Shown here in pieces: positions 34,199-43,126 of a stretch of DNA of 64,000 nucleotides. This DNA is from an uncultured Alistipes sp. (GTDB lineage Bacteria; Bacteroidota; Bacteroidia; Bacteroidales; Rikenellaceae): contig NZ_CABMQJ010000003.1 of NCBI RefSeq assembly GCF_902388705.1, forward strand, positions 1 through 64,000, given 5' to 3'. The first letter of the stretch is position 1. Every line of letters starts with the position of its first letter. The position numbers were made by a program, and so were the translations under genes. The notes under the pieces are model-generated. The model was not told the DNA's origin, did not search any database, and saw only the letters and a list, made by a program, of their open reading frames with translations.

Positions 34199-35203
34199 AT
34201 GATCGAACCCGTTTACCAACCGGCCCCGTCGCGTTACGACAGCGGCATGGTTTACCGGCGTGCAGGACGCAGCGGCGTGCTGTTGCCCGCTTTTTCACTC
34301 GGCCTGTGGCATAATTTCGGCAGCAGGCAATCCTTTTCGAATGTCCGGCAGATGGCCCATTACGCTTTCGACCGGGGCATCGTCCATTTCGATTTGGCCA
34401 ACAACTACGGCCCCGCCTACGGTACGGCCGAGGAGAACTTCGGCCGGCTCATGGAGAGCTCGTTCCGCCCCTACCGCGACGAACTGTTCATCTCGACCAA
34501 GGCGGGCTACGACATGTGGCCGGGGCCCTACGGCGACTGGGGCTCGCGCAAATACCTCATGGCAAGCCTCGACCAGAGCCTCCGGCGCATGAAACTCGAC
34601 TATGTCGACATTTTCTATTCGCACCGCTACGATTCCGAAACGCCGCTCGAAGAGACGCTTCAGGCTTTGGTCGATATCGTTCGGGCGGGCAAGGCGCTCT
34701 ACGTCGGGCTGTCGCGCTACCCGCTCGCTGCGGCGCGTTTCGCGTTCCGCTACCTGGCCGAGCGCGACGTGCCCTGCCTGCTTTTCCAGGACAGGTACAA
34801 CATCTTCGACCGCGAACCCGAAACGTCGGGTCTGCTGACGCTGTCCGCCGAAGCGGGGTCGGGTTTCGTGGCCTTTTCGCCGCTGGCACAGGGGCTGCTG
34901 ACCGACCGCTACCTCAACGGTATTCCGGAGAATTCGCGCATGGCGGCCGGCGGCTCGCTGCGCCGGGATGCGCTGACGGATGCCGCACTGGAGCGCATCC
35001 GCGGCCTGAACGATATAGCCCGGCAGCGCGGCCAGACGCTGGCCGAAATGGCGTTGGCGTGGCTGCTGCGCGACACACGCGTCACATCGGTCATTATCGG
35101 GGCCAGCTCCGTGGCCCAGATCGAGGACAACCTGCGTGCTTTGGATCATGCGTCCTTTTCCGACGACGAACTGGCGAAAATCGAAGCCCTGTCGCGGGAA
35201 TAG
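34199..35203 (+). CDS. Aldo/keto reductase, YghZ/Gpr-like
   Basis: The 334-residue TIM-barrel NADPH reductase has the catalytic tetrad Asp65, Tyr70, Lys101 and His132 (HFDLANNYG, STKAGYD, FYSHR). Close resemblance to E. coli YghZ is seen in FSLGLWHNFG and AGYDMWPGPYG. That enzyme reduces L-glyceraldehyde 3-phosphate and methylglyoxal, so a detoxifying role is likely. The ATG at 34199 is chosen over a TTG two codons upstream. The gene converges on the mannan locus, sharing a bidirectional terminator. Confidence 0.92.
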   Translation: MIEPVYQPAPSRYDSGMVYRRAGRSGVLLPAFSLGLWHNFGSRQSFSNVRQMAHYAFDRGIVHFDLANNYGPAYGTAEENFGRLMESSFRPYRDELFISTKAGYDMWPGPYGDWGSRKYLMASLDQSLRRMKLDYVDIFYSHRYDSETPLEETLQALVDIVRAGKALYVGLSRYPLAAARFAFRYLAERDVPCLLFQDRYNIFDREPETSGLLTLSAEAGSGFVAFSPLAQGLLTDRYLNGIPENSRMAAGGSLRRDALTDAALERIRGLNDIARQRGQTLAEMALAWLLRDTRVTSVIIGASSVAQIEDNLRALDHASFSDDELAKIEALSRE

Positions 35204-35221
35204 CAATCTCCACGGATCAGA

Positions 35222-35251
35222 AGAGCCGCAGTCCCGAAGGACTGCGGCTCT
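35222..35251. terminator. Bidirectional terminator between the aldo/keto reductase and the mannan operon
   Basis: Perfect 13-bp arms AGAGCCGCAGTCC and GGACTGCGGCTCT close a CGAA tetraloop. It sits between convergent genes and marks the left border of the mannan locus. Confidence 0.8.
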
Positions 35252-35269
35252 CGTGTTTCCGGCTTTCCG

Positions 35270-36406
35270 TTATTTTAGCAACCGGTAGGTTCCGTCGGAA
35301 AAGTCGATTCTGTCGAGTGTCAGCGTGCGCGGATCGTCGTAGATACGCCGCACCGCAGCGGCGGAATCCAGCTCGCCGCTTTTCTGGCTGTTGATGAAAT
35401 ACCCCCAGACCATGAACCACGCCCAGTCGGGCTGGTTGTGATAGCTTTCCGGTTCGGGCAGCTGCCCCACTTCGCCCAGGGCGATCAGTTTCCCGCCGGC
35501 CAGGGCTTTCAGCTCGTCGTGGTGCGACTGTTTGTAATCGCGGTGGTAGACGTCCGCCGCCAGTATGTCGACATACTCCGAACCGGGGTAGTAATCGGCA
35601 TAGGGGCCGGCTTCGTCACCCTCCTTGTCCCGCGGGGCATTCGTGTTCCACACCCAGAGCAGGTTGTCGAGCCCGTGCACACGGGTCAGGTAATCGTAGG
35701 TCATAATCCACAACTTCTTGAACCCGTTTTCGCCGGGTTTGGCGCACCACCAGAACCAGACGCCGTTCATTTCGTGGTAGGGGCGCCAGAGGATCGGAAT
35801 CCGGGCGTCGCGCAGCTGCTTGAGATAGGGAATGATAGTGTTCATCTGCGCCTTCCATTGCAGGTTGAGGCGTGTGCCGTCGGTGGTCAGCTCCTCCCAG
35901 ACCCGTTGCGGGGGACGGTTTTTCCATGTCCAGATCGACGAGCCGTTGCAGTCGTTGCACTCCGCAGGGAAGCAGCAGTGCCACATCAGGGTGATGATTC
36001 TGCCTTCGGCGTGGCGGGCCTTGATTTCTTCGACGAGTCCCTGCCGCAGCTCTTCGGTCGATTTGTTGTTGGGAAGGCATTCGCCCCAGGGCGAGGTGAG
36101 GTTCATCGGGCCGCAGTGGTGGTAGTCGCGGACGTTGCCGCCCTGTGCATTGAAACTGAAATCGCTTCCCCACACCACGGGGCGCTTGCCCGTCATTGCG
36201 AAAACGACACTGTCGTAACGGCCGGGGTCGCTGATGAAATTATGCTGCCCGGCGAGGGTATACCGGCCGCGGACGGAATAGAGGAATTCGAGCAGCTGGC
36301 GCGCTTGCTGCGATGCGTCGGGGTTGACCGGGGCGATTTTCGGGTTATCGGAGATACATCCGCCCAGCAGGGATGCCGCCATAAAGGACACGAGTATTCG
36401 TAGCAT
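35270..36406 (-). CDS. GH26 beta-mannanase, lipoprotein
   Basis: The 378-residue protein has a lipobox LLGGC (Cys17), so it is membrane-anchored. The GH26 clan-A barrel keeps the acid/base Glu212 in RPYHEMNG and the nucleophile Glu312 in ALGEVGQLP. The flanking Trp-rich subsite (GVWFWWCAKPG) is typical of endo-beta-1,4-mannanases. It should cut beta-mannan or mannooligosaccharides. It is the last gene of the leftward operon, 6 nt after the other GH26 gene. It is clearly divergent from the two related GH26 enzymes at 36413 and 44245, suggesting a different cleavage pattern. Confidence 0.9.
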   Translation of the reverse strand: MLRILVSFMAASLLGGCISDNPKIAPVNPDASQQARQLLEFLYSVRGRYTLAGQHNFISDPGRYDSVVFAMTGKRPVVWGSDFSFNAQGGNVRDYHHCGPMNLTSPWGECLPNNKSTEELRQGLVEEIKARHAEGRIITLMWHCCFPAECNDCNGSSIWTWKNRPPQRVWEELTTDGTRLNLQWKAQMNTIIPYLKQLRDARIPILWRPYHEMNGVWFWWCAKPGENGFKKLWIMTYDYLTRVHGLDNLLWVWNTNAPRDKEGDEAGPYADYYPGSEYVDILAADVYHRDYKQSHHDELKALAGGKLIALGEVGQLPEPESYHNQPDWAWFMVWGYFINSQKSGELDSAAAVRRIYDDPRTLTLDRIDFSDGTYRLLK

Positions 36407-36412
36407 GGACCT

Positions 36413-37546
36413 TTATTTTACGGTTACGCCCTTGGGCATGCGGTACATGTCGGGCAGGTCGTTTTCGAAAACAGTCCACGGGTCGTCGTAGAAGAGCTTG
36501 AAATCGGCCGCCGTCGAATCGGAAGGATAAGGCCCGTAGGCGTGGCGGGGATTGTCGTTGCGCCATGCCACGACCATGCAGCAGGGCCGGTTCCGGAGCA
36601 TGGGCAGTACGTCGTGCGTCCAGTAGTCGGCGTTGTGGTTGTTTTCCAGCCCGGTTTCGGTCACACCGACGGGCTTGTGTACACGCTTCGACACCTCGGC
36701 GAGGGCTTTTACGTTCGATTCGAATGCCTTGCGGTTGCGTCCGTGGTAGCAGTCGATACCCACCAGGTCGACCCATTCGTCTCCCGGCCAGCGGAAAAGT
36801 ATGCGCCCCACGGGATCGTCGTATACCTCGTCCATTTGCGGGGAAATGGCATAGATTACGTTGTGGATGCCTTTCGTGTCGCGCAGGTAGCTGACGATAA
36901 AGCGCCAGAAGGCGATGAATTCGGAGTCGGTCGTGGCCGAGCGGCCCCACCAGTTCCAGGTCTGGGTGTGCTCGTGCAGCGGACGGAAGATCACCGGGAT
37001 GGGGCGGCCGTCGTCGTCGACCATTTTCTTCAATGCTTCGGCGACATCGTCCAGACGGGCTTTGTACTTGACGTTCATCGGTGAGCCTTCGGTAAGTATC
37101 CGGTCCACGACCTTGGTGTTGTCCCAGGCCGTGCCGTCGGGATATTTTTTCCCGGGGCCTTCGGTGAGGGGATTGTTCTGGTGCCATACCAGCATGCTGA
37201 TGCCGCCGCGTTTGTGGGCTTTGCGGAGGAGTTCGATTTTCTGGTCGTTGATGCCTGCCATGTCGAGGCTGTAGACAGCCGGATGCGAGCCGACGATGTC
37301 TTTCACGTCCGAGCGATCCGGGTCGCCCCGCCACCCGATGCCGTAGGAGGGGTAGTCGTGGTGGCCGAACATCACGCCGCGGAATCCGATGCACCAGAGG
37401 TTGGCGTAAAGCGCTTTGGTTTCCGGCGTCGCCTGGGGGTCGACCATTTTCAGGACGGTTTTTTCCGGCGCTTTCAGGCGTTTGCCGCCTGCGAAGGCCG
37501 CCCCGCAGAGCGGGAGCAGGAGCAGGCAAATAAGCAGTCGTTTCAT
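36413..37546 (-). CDS. GH26 beta-mannanase, periplasmic
   Basis: The 377-residue enzyme has an ordinary signal peptide ending AAFAG. The Cys in LPLC does not make a proper lipobox, so a periplasmic location is inferred. Catalytic residues are Glu192 (RPLHEHTQ) and Glu297 (VTETGLEN). It is closely similar to the surface GH26 at 44245, sharing for example YAISPQMD and RWPGD-WVD. The pair looks like a duplication with one copy retargeted. In the operon it follows the CE1-type esterase by 21 nt. It probably shortens imported mannooligosaccharides to mannobiose. Confidence 0.92.
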   Translation of the reverse strand: MKRLLICLLLLPLCGAAFAGGKRLKAPEKTVLKMVDPQATPETKALYANLWCIGFRGVMFGHHDYPSYGIGWRGDPDRSDVKDIVGSHPAVYSLDMAGINDQKIELLRKAHKRGGISMLVWHQNNPLTEGPGKKYPDGTAWDNTKVVDRILTEGSPMNVKYKARLDDVAEALKKMVDDDGRPIPVIFRPLHEHTQTWNWWGRSATTDSEFIAFWRFIVSYLRDTKGIHNVIYAISPQMDEVYDDPVGRILFRWPGDEWVDLVGIDCYHGRNRKAFESNVKALAEVSKRVHKPVGVTETGLENNHNADYWTHDVLPMLRNRPCCMVVAWRNDNPRHAYGPYPSDSTAADFKLFYDDPWTVFENDLPDMYRMPKGVTVK

Positions 37547-37567
37547 TTCTGTGGGTTTAGGTTGTTT

Positions 37568-38722
37568 TTATTTGAAGATGCGCTGTGCGAAATCATGCAG
37601 CTGAAGTCGCCAGAACTGCCATTCGTGGCCCCAGGGGCCGTCGTGGAATTCGTAGTGTATGCCGCGGCGGCGAAGTTCGCCGGCGGTGTCGAGGTGTCCC
37701 TGGTAGCGCGGGTCTTTCGTTCCGCAGGAAATCCACAACAGTTCCAGTTCGCGGTTGATGCGTTCCGGATCGCCGAGCACGCCGGGCGCATAGCGTTCGT
37801 AATCGAACCGCCCGTCACTGAGTATGCCGGCACTGAACTGTCCGATGGCGCAGAACCGATCGAGGTTGCGCAGCCCGATTACATAAGCCTGGCCGCCGCC
37901 CATCGACAGTCCGGCAATGGCGCGGTGCCGTTTGTCGGTATAGACCCGGTAGCGCCTTTCGATCAGGGGGATAACGTCCTCCAGCAACTCTTTTTCCAAT
38001 GTCGCGATGCCTTCGGGTGTGCTGCCTCCGGCCCAGGAGCCGTCAATCAGGCCGTTGGTCATCACGACGTACATCGGGACGGCCTTGTTTTCGGCAATCA
38101 GGTTGTCGAGTATCGTTGCGGCGCGTCCGTCCGTAATCCAACTGCTTTCGTTGTCCCCGCCTCCGTGGCGCAGGTAGAGCACCGGGAATTTTTGCCGGGG
38201 ATGCCTGACGGCTGCTTCCGGGACGTAAACCCGCAATGTCCGCATACGGCCCAGAGGGGTAGAGCGGTAATTCAGGGTGTGTATTTCGCCGGCGGGACGG
38301 TATGCTTCGTCGAAACGGCGGTTTTTCGTGCCGCGAACCTCCACGACGCTGCCGTAAACCGTGGTTCCGGCCTTGACTGCGGGGTTTTCGGGGTCGATGG
38401 TTTCGAAGCCGTCGATACGGAATTTATATTGGTAGATGCATGGCTGCAGGGGGCCGACCGTGACGCTCCACACTCCGCTGCTGTCGCGTTGCATGGGGGT
38501 GTCGGATACCTCCCACTCTCCCAAAAGCAGTGTGACCTCGTGTGCGCGGGGTGCCCGCAACCGGAATGTGACCGAGCTGTCGTCGTGTACGGCGGGTGAG
38601 AAAGGCGGGTCGGCCGGTTTCCACCAGCCTTCGGTCGAGAAGGGATTCTTTTCCTGTGCCTGCCCGGGGAGTCCGGCCAGCAGCAGCGCCGCCGCTGCAA
38701 GCCATTTCGCTATTCGTCCCAT
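37568..38722 (-). CDS. CE1-type esterase with N-terminal CBM48-like domain
   Basis: The 384-residue secreted protein starts with a signal peptide. A beta-sandwich like CBM48/E-set follows (about 45-130, VTFRLRAPRAHEVTLLLGEW). The alpha/beta-hydrolase domain has Ser273 in GLSMGG and a C-terminal His in WGHEWQFWR. Family members are acetyl or feruloyl esterases on hemicellulose. In this locus, removal of acetyl groups from mannan or glucomannan is the likely job. The start overlaps the end of the GH30 gene by 13 nt, so translation is probably coupled. Confidence 0.88.
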   Translation of the reverse strand: MGRIAKWLAAAALLLAGLPGQAQEKNPFSTEGWWKPADPPFSPAVHDDSSVTFRLRAPRAHEVTLLLGEWEVSDTPMQRDSSGVWSVTVGPLQPCIYQYKFRIDGFETIDPENPAVKAGTTVYGSVVEVRGTKNRRFDEAYRPAGEIHTLNYRSTPLGRMRTLRVYVPEAAVRHPRQKFPVLYLRHGGGDNESSWITDGRAATILDNLIAENKAVPMYVVMTNGLIDGSWAGGSTPEGIATLEKELLEDVIPLIERRYRVYTDKRHRAIAGLSMGGGQAYVIGLRNLDRFCAIGQFSAGILSDGRFDYERYAPGVLGDPERINRELELLWISCGTKDPRYQGHLDTAGELRRRGIHYEFHDGPWGHEWQFWRLQLHDFAQRIFK

Positions 38723-40182
38723 ACGAAAGTGCCGGCTGCTCCCGGTTCGAGTTCGAGTTCTGCGAAACGTCCGTTATACTGGATGCGGATACTGCGCTGC
38801 GACCATGAGTCGTTGGCTGCGACGAGTACGATTCGTCCGTCGGGGGTGCGGAATGCCACATTGGCTGCCACTGCGGCGCGTTCGGCGACGTTCGTGCGGA
38901 ATACATCGGGACGCTGTTCGTCCTCGCAGATGGAGACGCTCCTGTCGCAGGGGGCGGTCGAGGCGATGCGCACGGAGCCCGGGCGCACGAATTTCGATGC
39001 GTGGGCGATGACGTAGTAAGCCAGGTTGCGCGATACCGAATCCTTATCGATGGTCAGCGCGCCCTGGCACATCGAGCAGCCGCCGTTGTCCGTGTGCGGG
39101 TCGTTGAGGGGATCGGCCGCGAGGTTCCACAGCACCACGTTGCGGCTCCAGTTGCGCATGATGCCGACGATGAGCCGTTCGACGGCCGGGGCGATTGCGA
39201 TTTGCCGTTGTCCGGGGCGTTCGGTGGTCATCTGTTCGGTGAAGTAAATCTCCTTGTCCGGACGCGCTTCGTGGACGTAGCTCATGGCGCTCAGGTCGCC
39301 GCGATAGTGGTGGAAAGCAGCTCCCGTGACGTATTTCGCGGCCTCCGGGTCGTTGTATACGGCCAGTGCATAGTCCGGGCGGTCGCAGTTGTGGTCGAAG
39401 ACGACGATGTCGGTCGACAGCCCGGCCTCCCGGAATTTGGGCCCCAGGTGGTTCTTGATGAAATCGGCCTGTTCGCAGGCGAACCAGTACATGCTGGGGG
39501 TATTGCGCGAATTGAGGGGTTCGTTCTGCACGGTGACGGCGTCGATGTCGATGCCGTGCTCGCGCATCGCCTCCACGTAACGGACGAAATAGTCGGCATA
39601 GACTCCGTAACACTCCTTGCGAAGCTGTCCGCCGCGCACGTCGGCATTGGTTTTCATCCATGCCGGCGCCGACCAGGGCGAGGAAAGTATCTGGATGTCG
39701 GAGTTGATGGCCAGTATCTCGCGCATGATCGGAACCACGTCGTGGAGGTCTTGTGCCAATGAGAATTGTTTGAGTTTGAAATCTTCCTTGCCGGCGGGCA
39801 TGTCATCGTAGGAAAAGACGAAGCTGTTGAGGTCCGAGGCGCCGAGTGTCAGCCGGATACAGCTTATGCCGATGCCTTGCTGCGGGTCGAAGAGCTCTTT
39901 CAGGACCGCTTTGCGGGCTTCGGGCGACATCTTCATCAGGTGTTCGGCGCTGCCGCCCGTGAGGGCGTAGCCGAAGCCGTCGATTCGCTGGTAGGCCTGC
40001 CGTGGGTCGATTACGATGTAGTTTCTGTTTTCCTGTCGTCGGGTCGAAAATTCGGCGGCATGCTCCTGCTGGGCGAAAAGCTCCGAGCGGTCGGGGCGGG
40101 TGATGTATGAGCGGATGGTCTGTGCCGCGGCCGGGACGGCAAGTCCGGCGGCGAGGGATAGGGTCAGGAGTTTTTTTAGCAT
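38710..40182 (-). CDS. GH30 glycoside hydrolase
   Basis: The 490-residue periplasmic protein has a signal peptide ending PAAAQ. A (beta/alpha)8 barrel with acid/base Glu221 in TVQNEPLN and nucleophile Glu316 in YFTEQM is followed by the C-terminal beta-domain usual for GH30. The N-terminal FGYALTGGSAEHL and SPWSAPAWMKTN segments fit the glucosylceramidase/beta-1,6-glucanase branch. The exact substrate is not certain. It may remove a glucan-type linkage or side group that accompanies mannan. It lies 12 nt after the carboxylesterase gene. Confidence 0.88.
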   Translation of the reverse strand: MLKKLLTLSLAAGLAVPAAAQTIRSYITRPDRSELFAQQEHAAEFSTRRQENRNYIVIDPRQAYQRIDGFGYALTGGSAEHLMKMSPEARKAVLKELFDPQQGIGISCIRLTLGASDLNSFVFSYDDMPAGKEDFKLKQFSLAQDLHDVVPIMREILAINSDIQILSSPWSAPAWMKTNADVRGGQLRKECYGVYADYFVRYVEAMREHGIDIDAVTVQNEPLNSRNTPSMYWFACEQADFIKNHLGPKFREAGLSTDIVVFDHNCDRPDYALAVYNDPEAAKYVTGAAFHHYRGDLSAMSYVHEARPDKEIYFTEQMTTERPGQRQIAIAPAVERLIVGIMRNWSRNVVLWNLAADPLNDPHTDNGGCSMCQGALTIDKDSVSRNLAYYVIAHASKFVRPGSVRIASTAPCDRSVSICEDEQRPDVFRTNVAERAAVAANVAFRTPDGRIVLVAANDSWSQRSIRIQYNGRFAELELEPGAAGTFVWDE

Positions 40183-40194
40183 GATTCGCGTGGT

Positions 40195-41841
40195 TTAGTC
40201 GTTAAAGGCGTTGCGGGCCGTGCGGTCGGGGTCTTCGGCCGTCCTGCATTTCGAGTCGAGGATTATCAGTTCACCCCGTTGGGGCGTGTAGCGGGGCCAG
40301 CGGGGCAGGGCGCGGCAATTGGGGTCGCCCGTGCGCATGAATTGCAGCAGGGCGTCGGCCATTTTGCGGGAGAGTTTGCGGGTGGCGCTGCCGCCGCCCG
40401 TATGTGTGATCATGCGGTCGGTGTTGAGTAACCAGAATCCGATATCGATGCAATGGAAAGCCCGGTGTCGTCCGTTGAAAAGCGGCGATTCCCAGCCGAA
40501 CCACGCCATGTAGACCGGCGACTGCTGGTTGCATTTGGCGTTGGCCGTCCGGACTATGCCCTGTCGGTTCGAGGCAATCATCGCCCAGATTTCGATGGGG
40601 CGGCAGTCCGGGAAGGCTTCGGCATATGTGCGGACAATCTTCGCGGTGCGTGCTCCGTATCGGGGCGTGAGCCGCTCTATGACCTGCTCGAAGGAGATGC
40701 TTTCCAGTTCCGGGTTGTCCCGGTCGGGGTTCCATTCATGGAACGTCGAGCAGAGCAGCATCGGGACGTCCGAGCCCGTCGTGCGGTTTTCCCCTTCGAA
40801 GAAGGTGCCCTTCGGGATGTCTATCCCGTCGGCCACGGGGGCGAATCCGCTTCGGGAGCCCGGGTCTTCGGCCGCCATCCGCTGCTGCGCCCGGTTGGCT
40901 AATTCCAGGTATTGCTCCCAGGGCACCGACTGGAGCGAGTCCACCTGCGAAGCATCCAGCCCGGCTTCGCGCAGGATCGCATTGCCCAGCCGTTGGGCAT
41001 AGCCGGAGTTGTTGGCTTTTACTGAATTGCCGCTCAAGGCCACTGCTTTGTGGAACAACCCTTTGGCTGCGGGCATGGCACACAGCAGGCAGACCTTCGA
41101 GCCGCCGCCGGACTGGCCCATGATGGTGACGTTCGAAGGGTCGCCGCCGAAGTTCGCGACATTGTCCTGTATCCATTTCAAAGCCGCTACGATGTCGAGC
41201 ATCCCGGCGTTGCCCGAGTGGCGGTACTTTTCACCGCCGGCGCCGGCCAGGTCGGAGAATCCCAACGCTCCGAGGCGGTGGTTTACCGAGCAGAAGACGA
41301 TGTCGCCGTAACGGGCGATATTCTCTCCGTCGTAGCTGTCCTGTTCGATGCCGTTACCCTGCGTGAAACCTCCGCCGTGGAGCCATACCAATACCGGACG
41401 GCGTTTGCCGTCGGCAATGCCCGGCGTCCAGATGTTGAGCCGCAGGCAGTCTTCGTCCATCAGGTCGTAGTTCCAGTGGTCGACGAACATCGAGTAGGAC
41501 TCGGGCCGCCGGTCGTAAAAAGGCTGGGGCGACGAAGCCCCGAAAGCCACCGCGGGCCGGATTTCCTGCCATGCGCGCGGCGGTTGCGGCGGCATGAAGC
41601 GGTTTTTGCCCCCGGTGTCGTCTCCGTACGGAATGCCGCGGAAGGAGTAGATGCCGTGCAGGAGGAATCCCCGGACGGGGCCGTATTGGGTGGCGGCTTC
41701 GGCGATTCCTTCGCCGATGAAGAGTTGCTGCTCGGATGCGGCGGGACGCTTGTTCTTGGCTTGTGCATAAGCTGCTGCGAGCAGGCAGATGCCCGTCGCG
41801 AGAACCAGAGTTCTCCGGAAAATGGAAGAGGAAGGGTTCAT
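40195..41841 (-). CDS. Type B carboxylesterase, first gene of the leftward mannan operon
   Basis: The 548-residue alpha/beta-hydrolase has a signal peptide and the family blocks EDCLRLNIWTP, HGGGFTQG and the nucleophile elbow GQSGGG (Ser244). The GNAGMLDIVAALKWI block before it matches the para-nitrobenzyl esterase branch. Together with the CE1-type enzyme it gives the operon two different esterases, fitting an acetylated glycan. The start at 41841 (MNPSSSIFRR) gives a good signal peptide; a longer frame to 41880 has no support. It is the promoter-proximal gene. Confidence 0.88.
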   Translation of the reverse strand: MNPSSSIFRRTLVLATGICLLAAAYAQAKNKRPAASEQQLFIGEGIAEAATQYGPVRGFLLHGIYSFRGIPYGDDTGGKNRFMPPQPPRAWQEIRPAVAFGASSPQPFYDRRPESYSMFVDHWNYDLMDEDCLRLNIWTPGIADGKRRPVLVWLHGGGFTQGNGIEQDSYDGENIARYGDIVFCSVNHRLGALGFSDLAGAGGEKYRHSGNAGMLDIVAALKWIQDNVANFGGDPSNVTIMGQSGGGSKVCLLCAMPAAKGLFHKAVALSGNSVKANNSGYAQRLGNAILREAGLDASQVDSLQSVPWEQYLELANRAQQRMAAEDPGSRSGFAPVADGIDIPKGTFFEGENRTTGSDVPMLLCSTFHEWNPDRDNPELESISFEQVIERLTPRYGARTAKIVRTYAEAFPDCRPIEIWAMIASNRQGIVRTANAKCNQQSPVYMAWFGWESPLFNGRHRAFHCIDIGFWLLNTDRMITHTGGGSATRKLSRKMADALLQFMRTGDPNCRALPRWPRYTPQRGELIILDSKCRTAEDPDRTARNAFND

Positions 41842-41899
41842 TTTGGTTAAAATAATATAAGTGGGGCGGCAGAAAAACACAAATGAGTCGCCCGGTTTT

Positions 41900-41907
41900 C
41901 AAAATTA
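41900..41907 (-). promoter_or_regulatory. -7 promoter box of the leftward mannan operon
   Basis: The minus strand reads TAATTTTG (TAnnTTTG) and predicts initiation near 41894 with a leader of about 53 nt. No TTTG is found at -33. That absence, plus the direct repeats just upstream, fits activator-dependent transcription. Confidence 0.6.
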
Positions 41908-41918
41908 CATATTAAGAA

Positions 41919-41941
41919 TACTATTTTATAGTACTATTTTA
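41919..41941. repeat. Direct repeat TACTATTTTA x2, possible AraC binding site
   Basis: TACTATTTTA occurs at 41919-41928 and 41932-41941, a 13-bp period. It covers the -33 region of the leftward operon promoter and lies 212 nt from the AraC start. AraC-type proteins bind direct half-sites spaced about one to two helical turns apart. Confidence 0.5.
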
Positions 41942-42093
41942 GTTGAATATAATCTTATTTTGCGGTTTCCGGGTTGCCGAACTGCCTTGTGTCGTTGAAG
42001 AATGCGGTTGCATCCGATTCTGAATTAATGAATTATGAATCCATACCCGGTTTTGTATATAATATATATAGGTGTCGGTGAATTTAGTGTTTT

Positions 42094-42123
42094 TTTGCGG
42101 ATTGGGAGAATTATTTAATTTTG
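42094..42123 (+). promoter_or_regulatory. Promoter of the mannan-locus AraC gene
   Basis: TTTG (42094-42097) and TAATTTTG (42116-42123) are 18 nt apart, a full consensus pair. Initiation near 42129 fixes the start codon at 42153 and rules out the upstream in-frame ATG at 42072. Confidence 0.75.
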
Positions 42124-42152
42124 TAACCGGAACCCACTTAAAAGCTCATTAT

Positions 42153-43031
42153 ATGGAAATACTGCGCGAGAGCACACCGCTCACCGACAACGACTGTTTT
42201 ATGATTTTTTCCCGGAAGAAGAGCTGTTTCGACTTCCCCCTCCATACACACAAGGAGATGGAGCTCAATCTGGTGATTAATGCCGCGGGAGCCTCGCGCG
42301 TAATCGGCAACCATGTGGGGACAATCGGGGATATGGAACTGGTGCTGGTGAGCGGCGATACGCCCCACGCCTGGTTTACGGATCGCTGCCAATCGGAGGA
42401 AATCCATGAAATAACGCTCCAGTTCAGCCCTGATTTGCTCGACGACAAATTCTTGAACCGCAATCCGATGGGGGCGCTCAAACAGCTTTTCGACGAAGCC
42501 CGCCGGGGCGTGCTTTTTTCCCGCGAAACTACCGAACTGCTCGCTCCCCGCATCCGGGAATTGTACGAACAGGGGTCGTCGGGCGGCATGAAACCCGTGC
42601 TGGACATGCTGATGATTCTCAACAGCCTCTCCCTGTGCCAGGAGCGCCGCCTGCTTTCGGACGCAACGTTTATCCAGAAGAAAATGAAGTCCCACTCGGC
42701 GCGGCTGGAGACGGTTTTCGCGTATATGAACCAGAATTTCAACCGGCAGATTTCCCTCTCCGAAGTAGCGGCTGTGGTCAGCATGTCCGACGTGGCGTTC
42801 AGCCGTTTCATCAAGAAAGTCACCGGGCAGAGTTTTGTCGATACGCTGACCGAAATCCGCCTGGGACACGTGGCGCGTATGTTGATTGACACCGATATGA
42901 CCATCGCTGAAATCGCTTACTGCTGCGGATTTAACAACATGGCCAACTTCAACCGCATTTTCAAACGTAAAAAGGGCATGCCGCCTCATAAGTTCCGGAT
43001 TCTGTTCATTCCGAAAAAGATTTACGTCTGA
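42153..43031 (+). CDS. AraC-family regulator of the mannan locus
   Basis: The 292-residue protein has an N-terminal cupin sensor (about 1-100; FPLHTHKEMELNLV, SGDTPHAW). A C-terminal AraC DNA-binding domain (about 190-285) has two helix-turn-helix units, RQISLSEVAAVVSMSDVAFSRF and MTIAEIAYCCGFNNMANFNRIF. It is soluble, so it would sense a cytoplasmic sugar such as mannobiose. This differs from the membrane-spanning hybrid sensors that control many Bacteroidota polysaccharide loci. Its place between the two divergent operons makes it their likely activator. Confidence 0.92.
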   Translation: MEILRESTPLTDNDCFMIFSRKKSCFDFPLHTHKEMELNLVINAAGASRVIGNHVGTIGDMELVLVSGDTPHAWFTDRCQSEEIHEITLQFSPDLLDDKFLNRNPMGALKQLFDEARRGVLFSRETTELLAPRIRELYEQGSSGGMKPVLDMLMILNSLSLCQERRLLSDATFIQKKMKSHSARLETVFAYMNQNFNRQISLSEVAAVVSMSDVAFSRFIKKVTGQSFVDTLTEIRLGHVARMLIDTDMTIAEIAYCCGFNNMANFNRIFKRKKGMPPHKFRILFIPKKIYV

Positions 43032-43118
43032 TACCGGCGGCTCCGAAAATGTTCCGTTAAGGTGCTATATGCATCGGCTTTGGTTAAAAACGTATTAAAC
43101 GGGCATATGGGTTTTGTA

Positions 43119-43126
43119 TAATTTTG
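43119..43126 (+). promoter_or_regulatory. -7 promoter box of the rightward mannan operon
   Basis: TAATTTTG is a TAnnTTTG match with initiation predicted near 43132 and a leader of about 89 nt. Instead of a TTTG -33 box, the upstream 43084-43100 holds two TTAAA-AACG-like elements in tandem. This again suggests an activator-dependent promoter. Confidence 0.55.

Larger units (their letters stand above)
41842..42152. other. Divergent regulatory region of the mannan locus, 311 nt
   Basis: This AT-rich spacer separates the esterase operon (-) from its neighbouring AraC gene (+). It carries a -7 box for each direction and a 10-bp direct repeat at 41919-41941. No coding frame is seen apart from in-frame extensions of the flanking genes. 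Confidence 0.7.

Noticed and set aside
42072..42152. Longer N-terminus for the mannan-locus AraC protein
   Set aside because: A consensus -33/-7 promoter lies inside this extension, so the upstream codon cannot be on the message.
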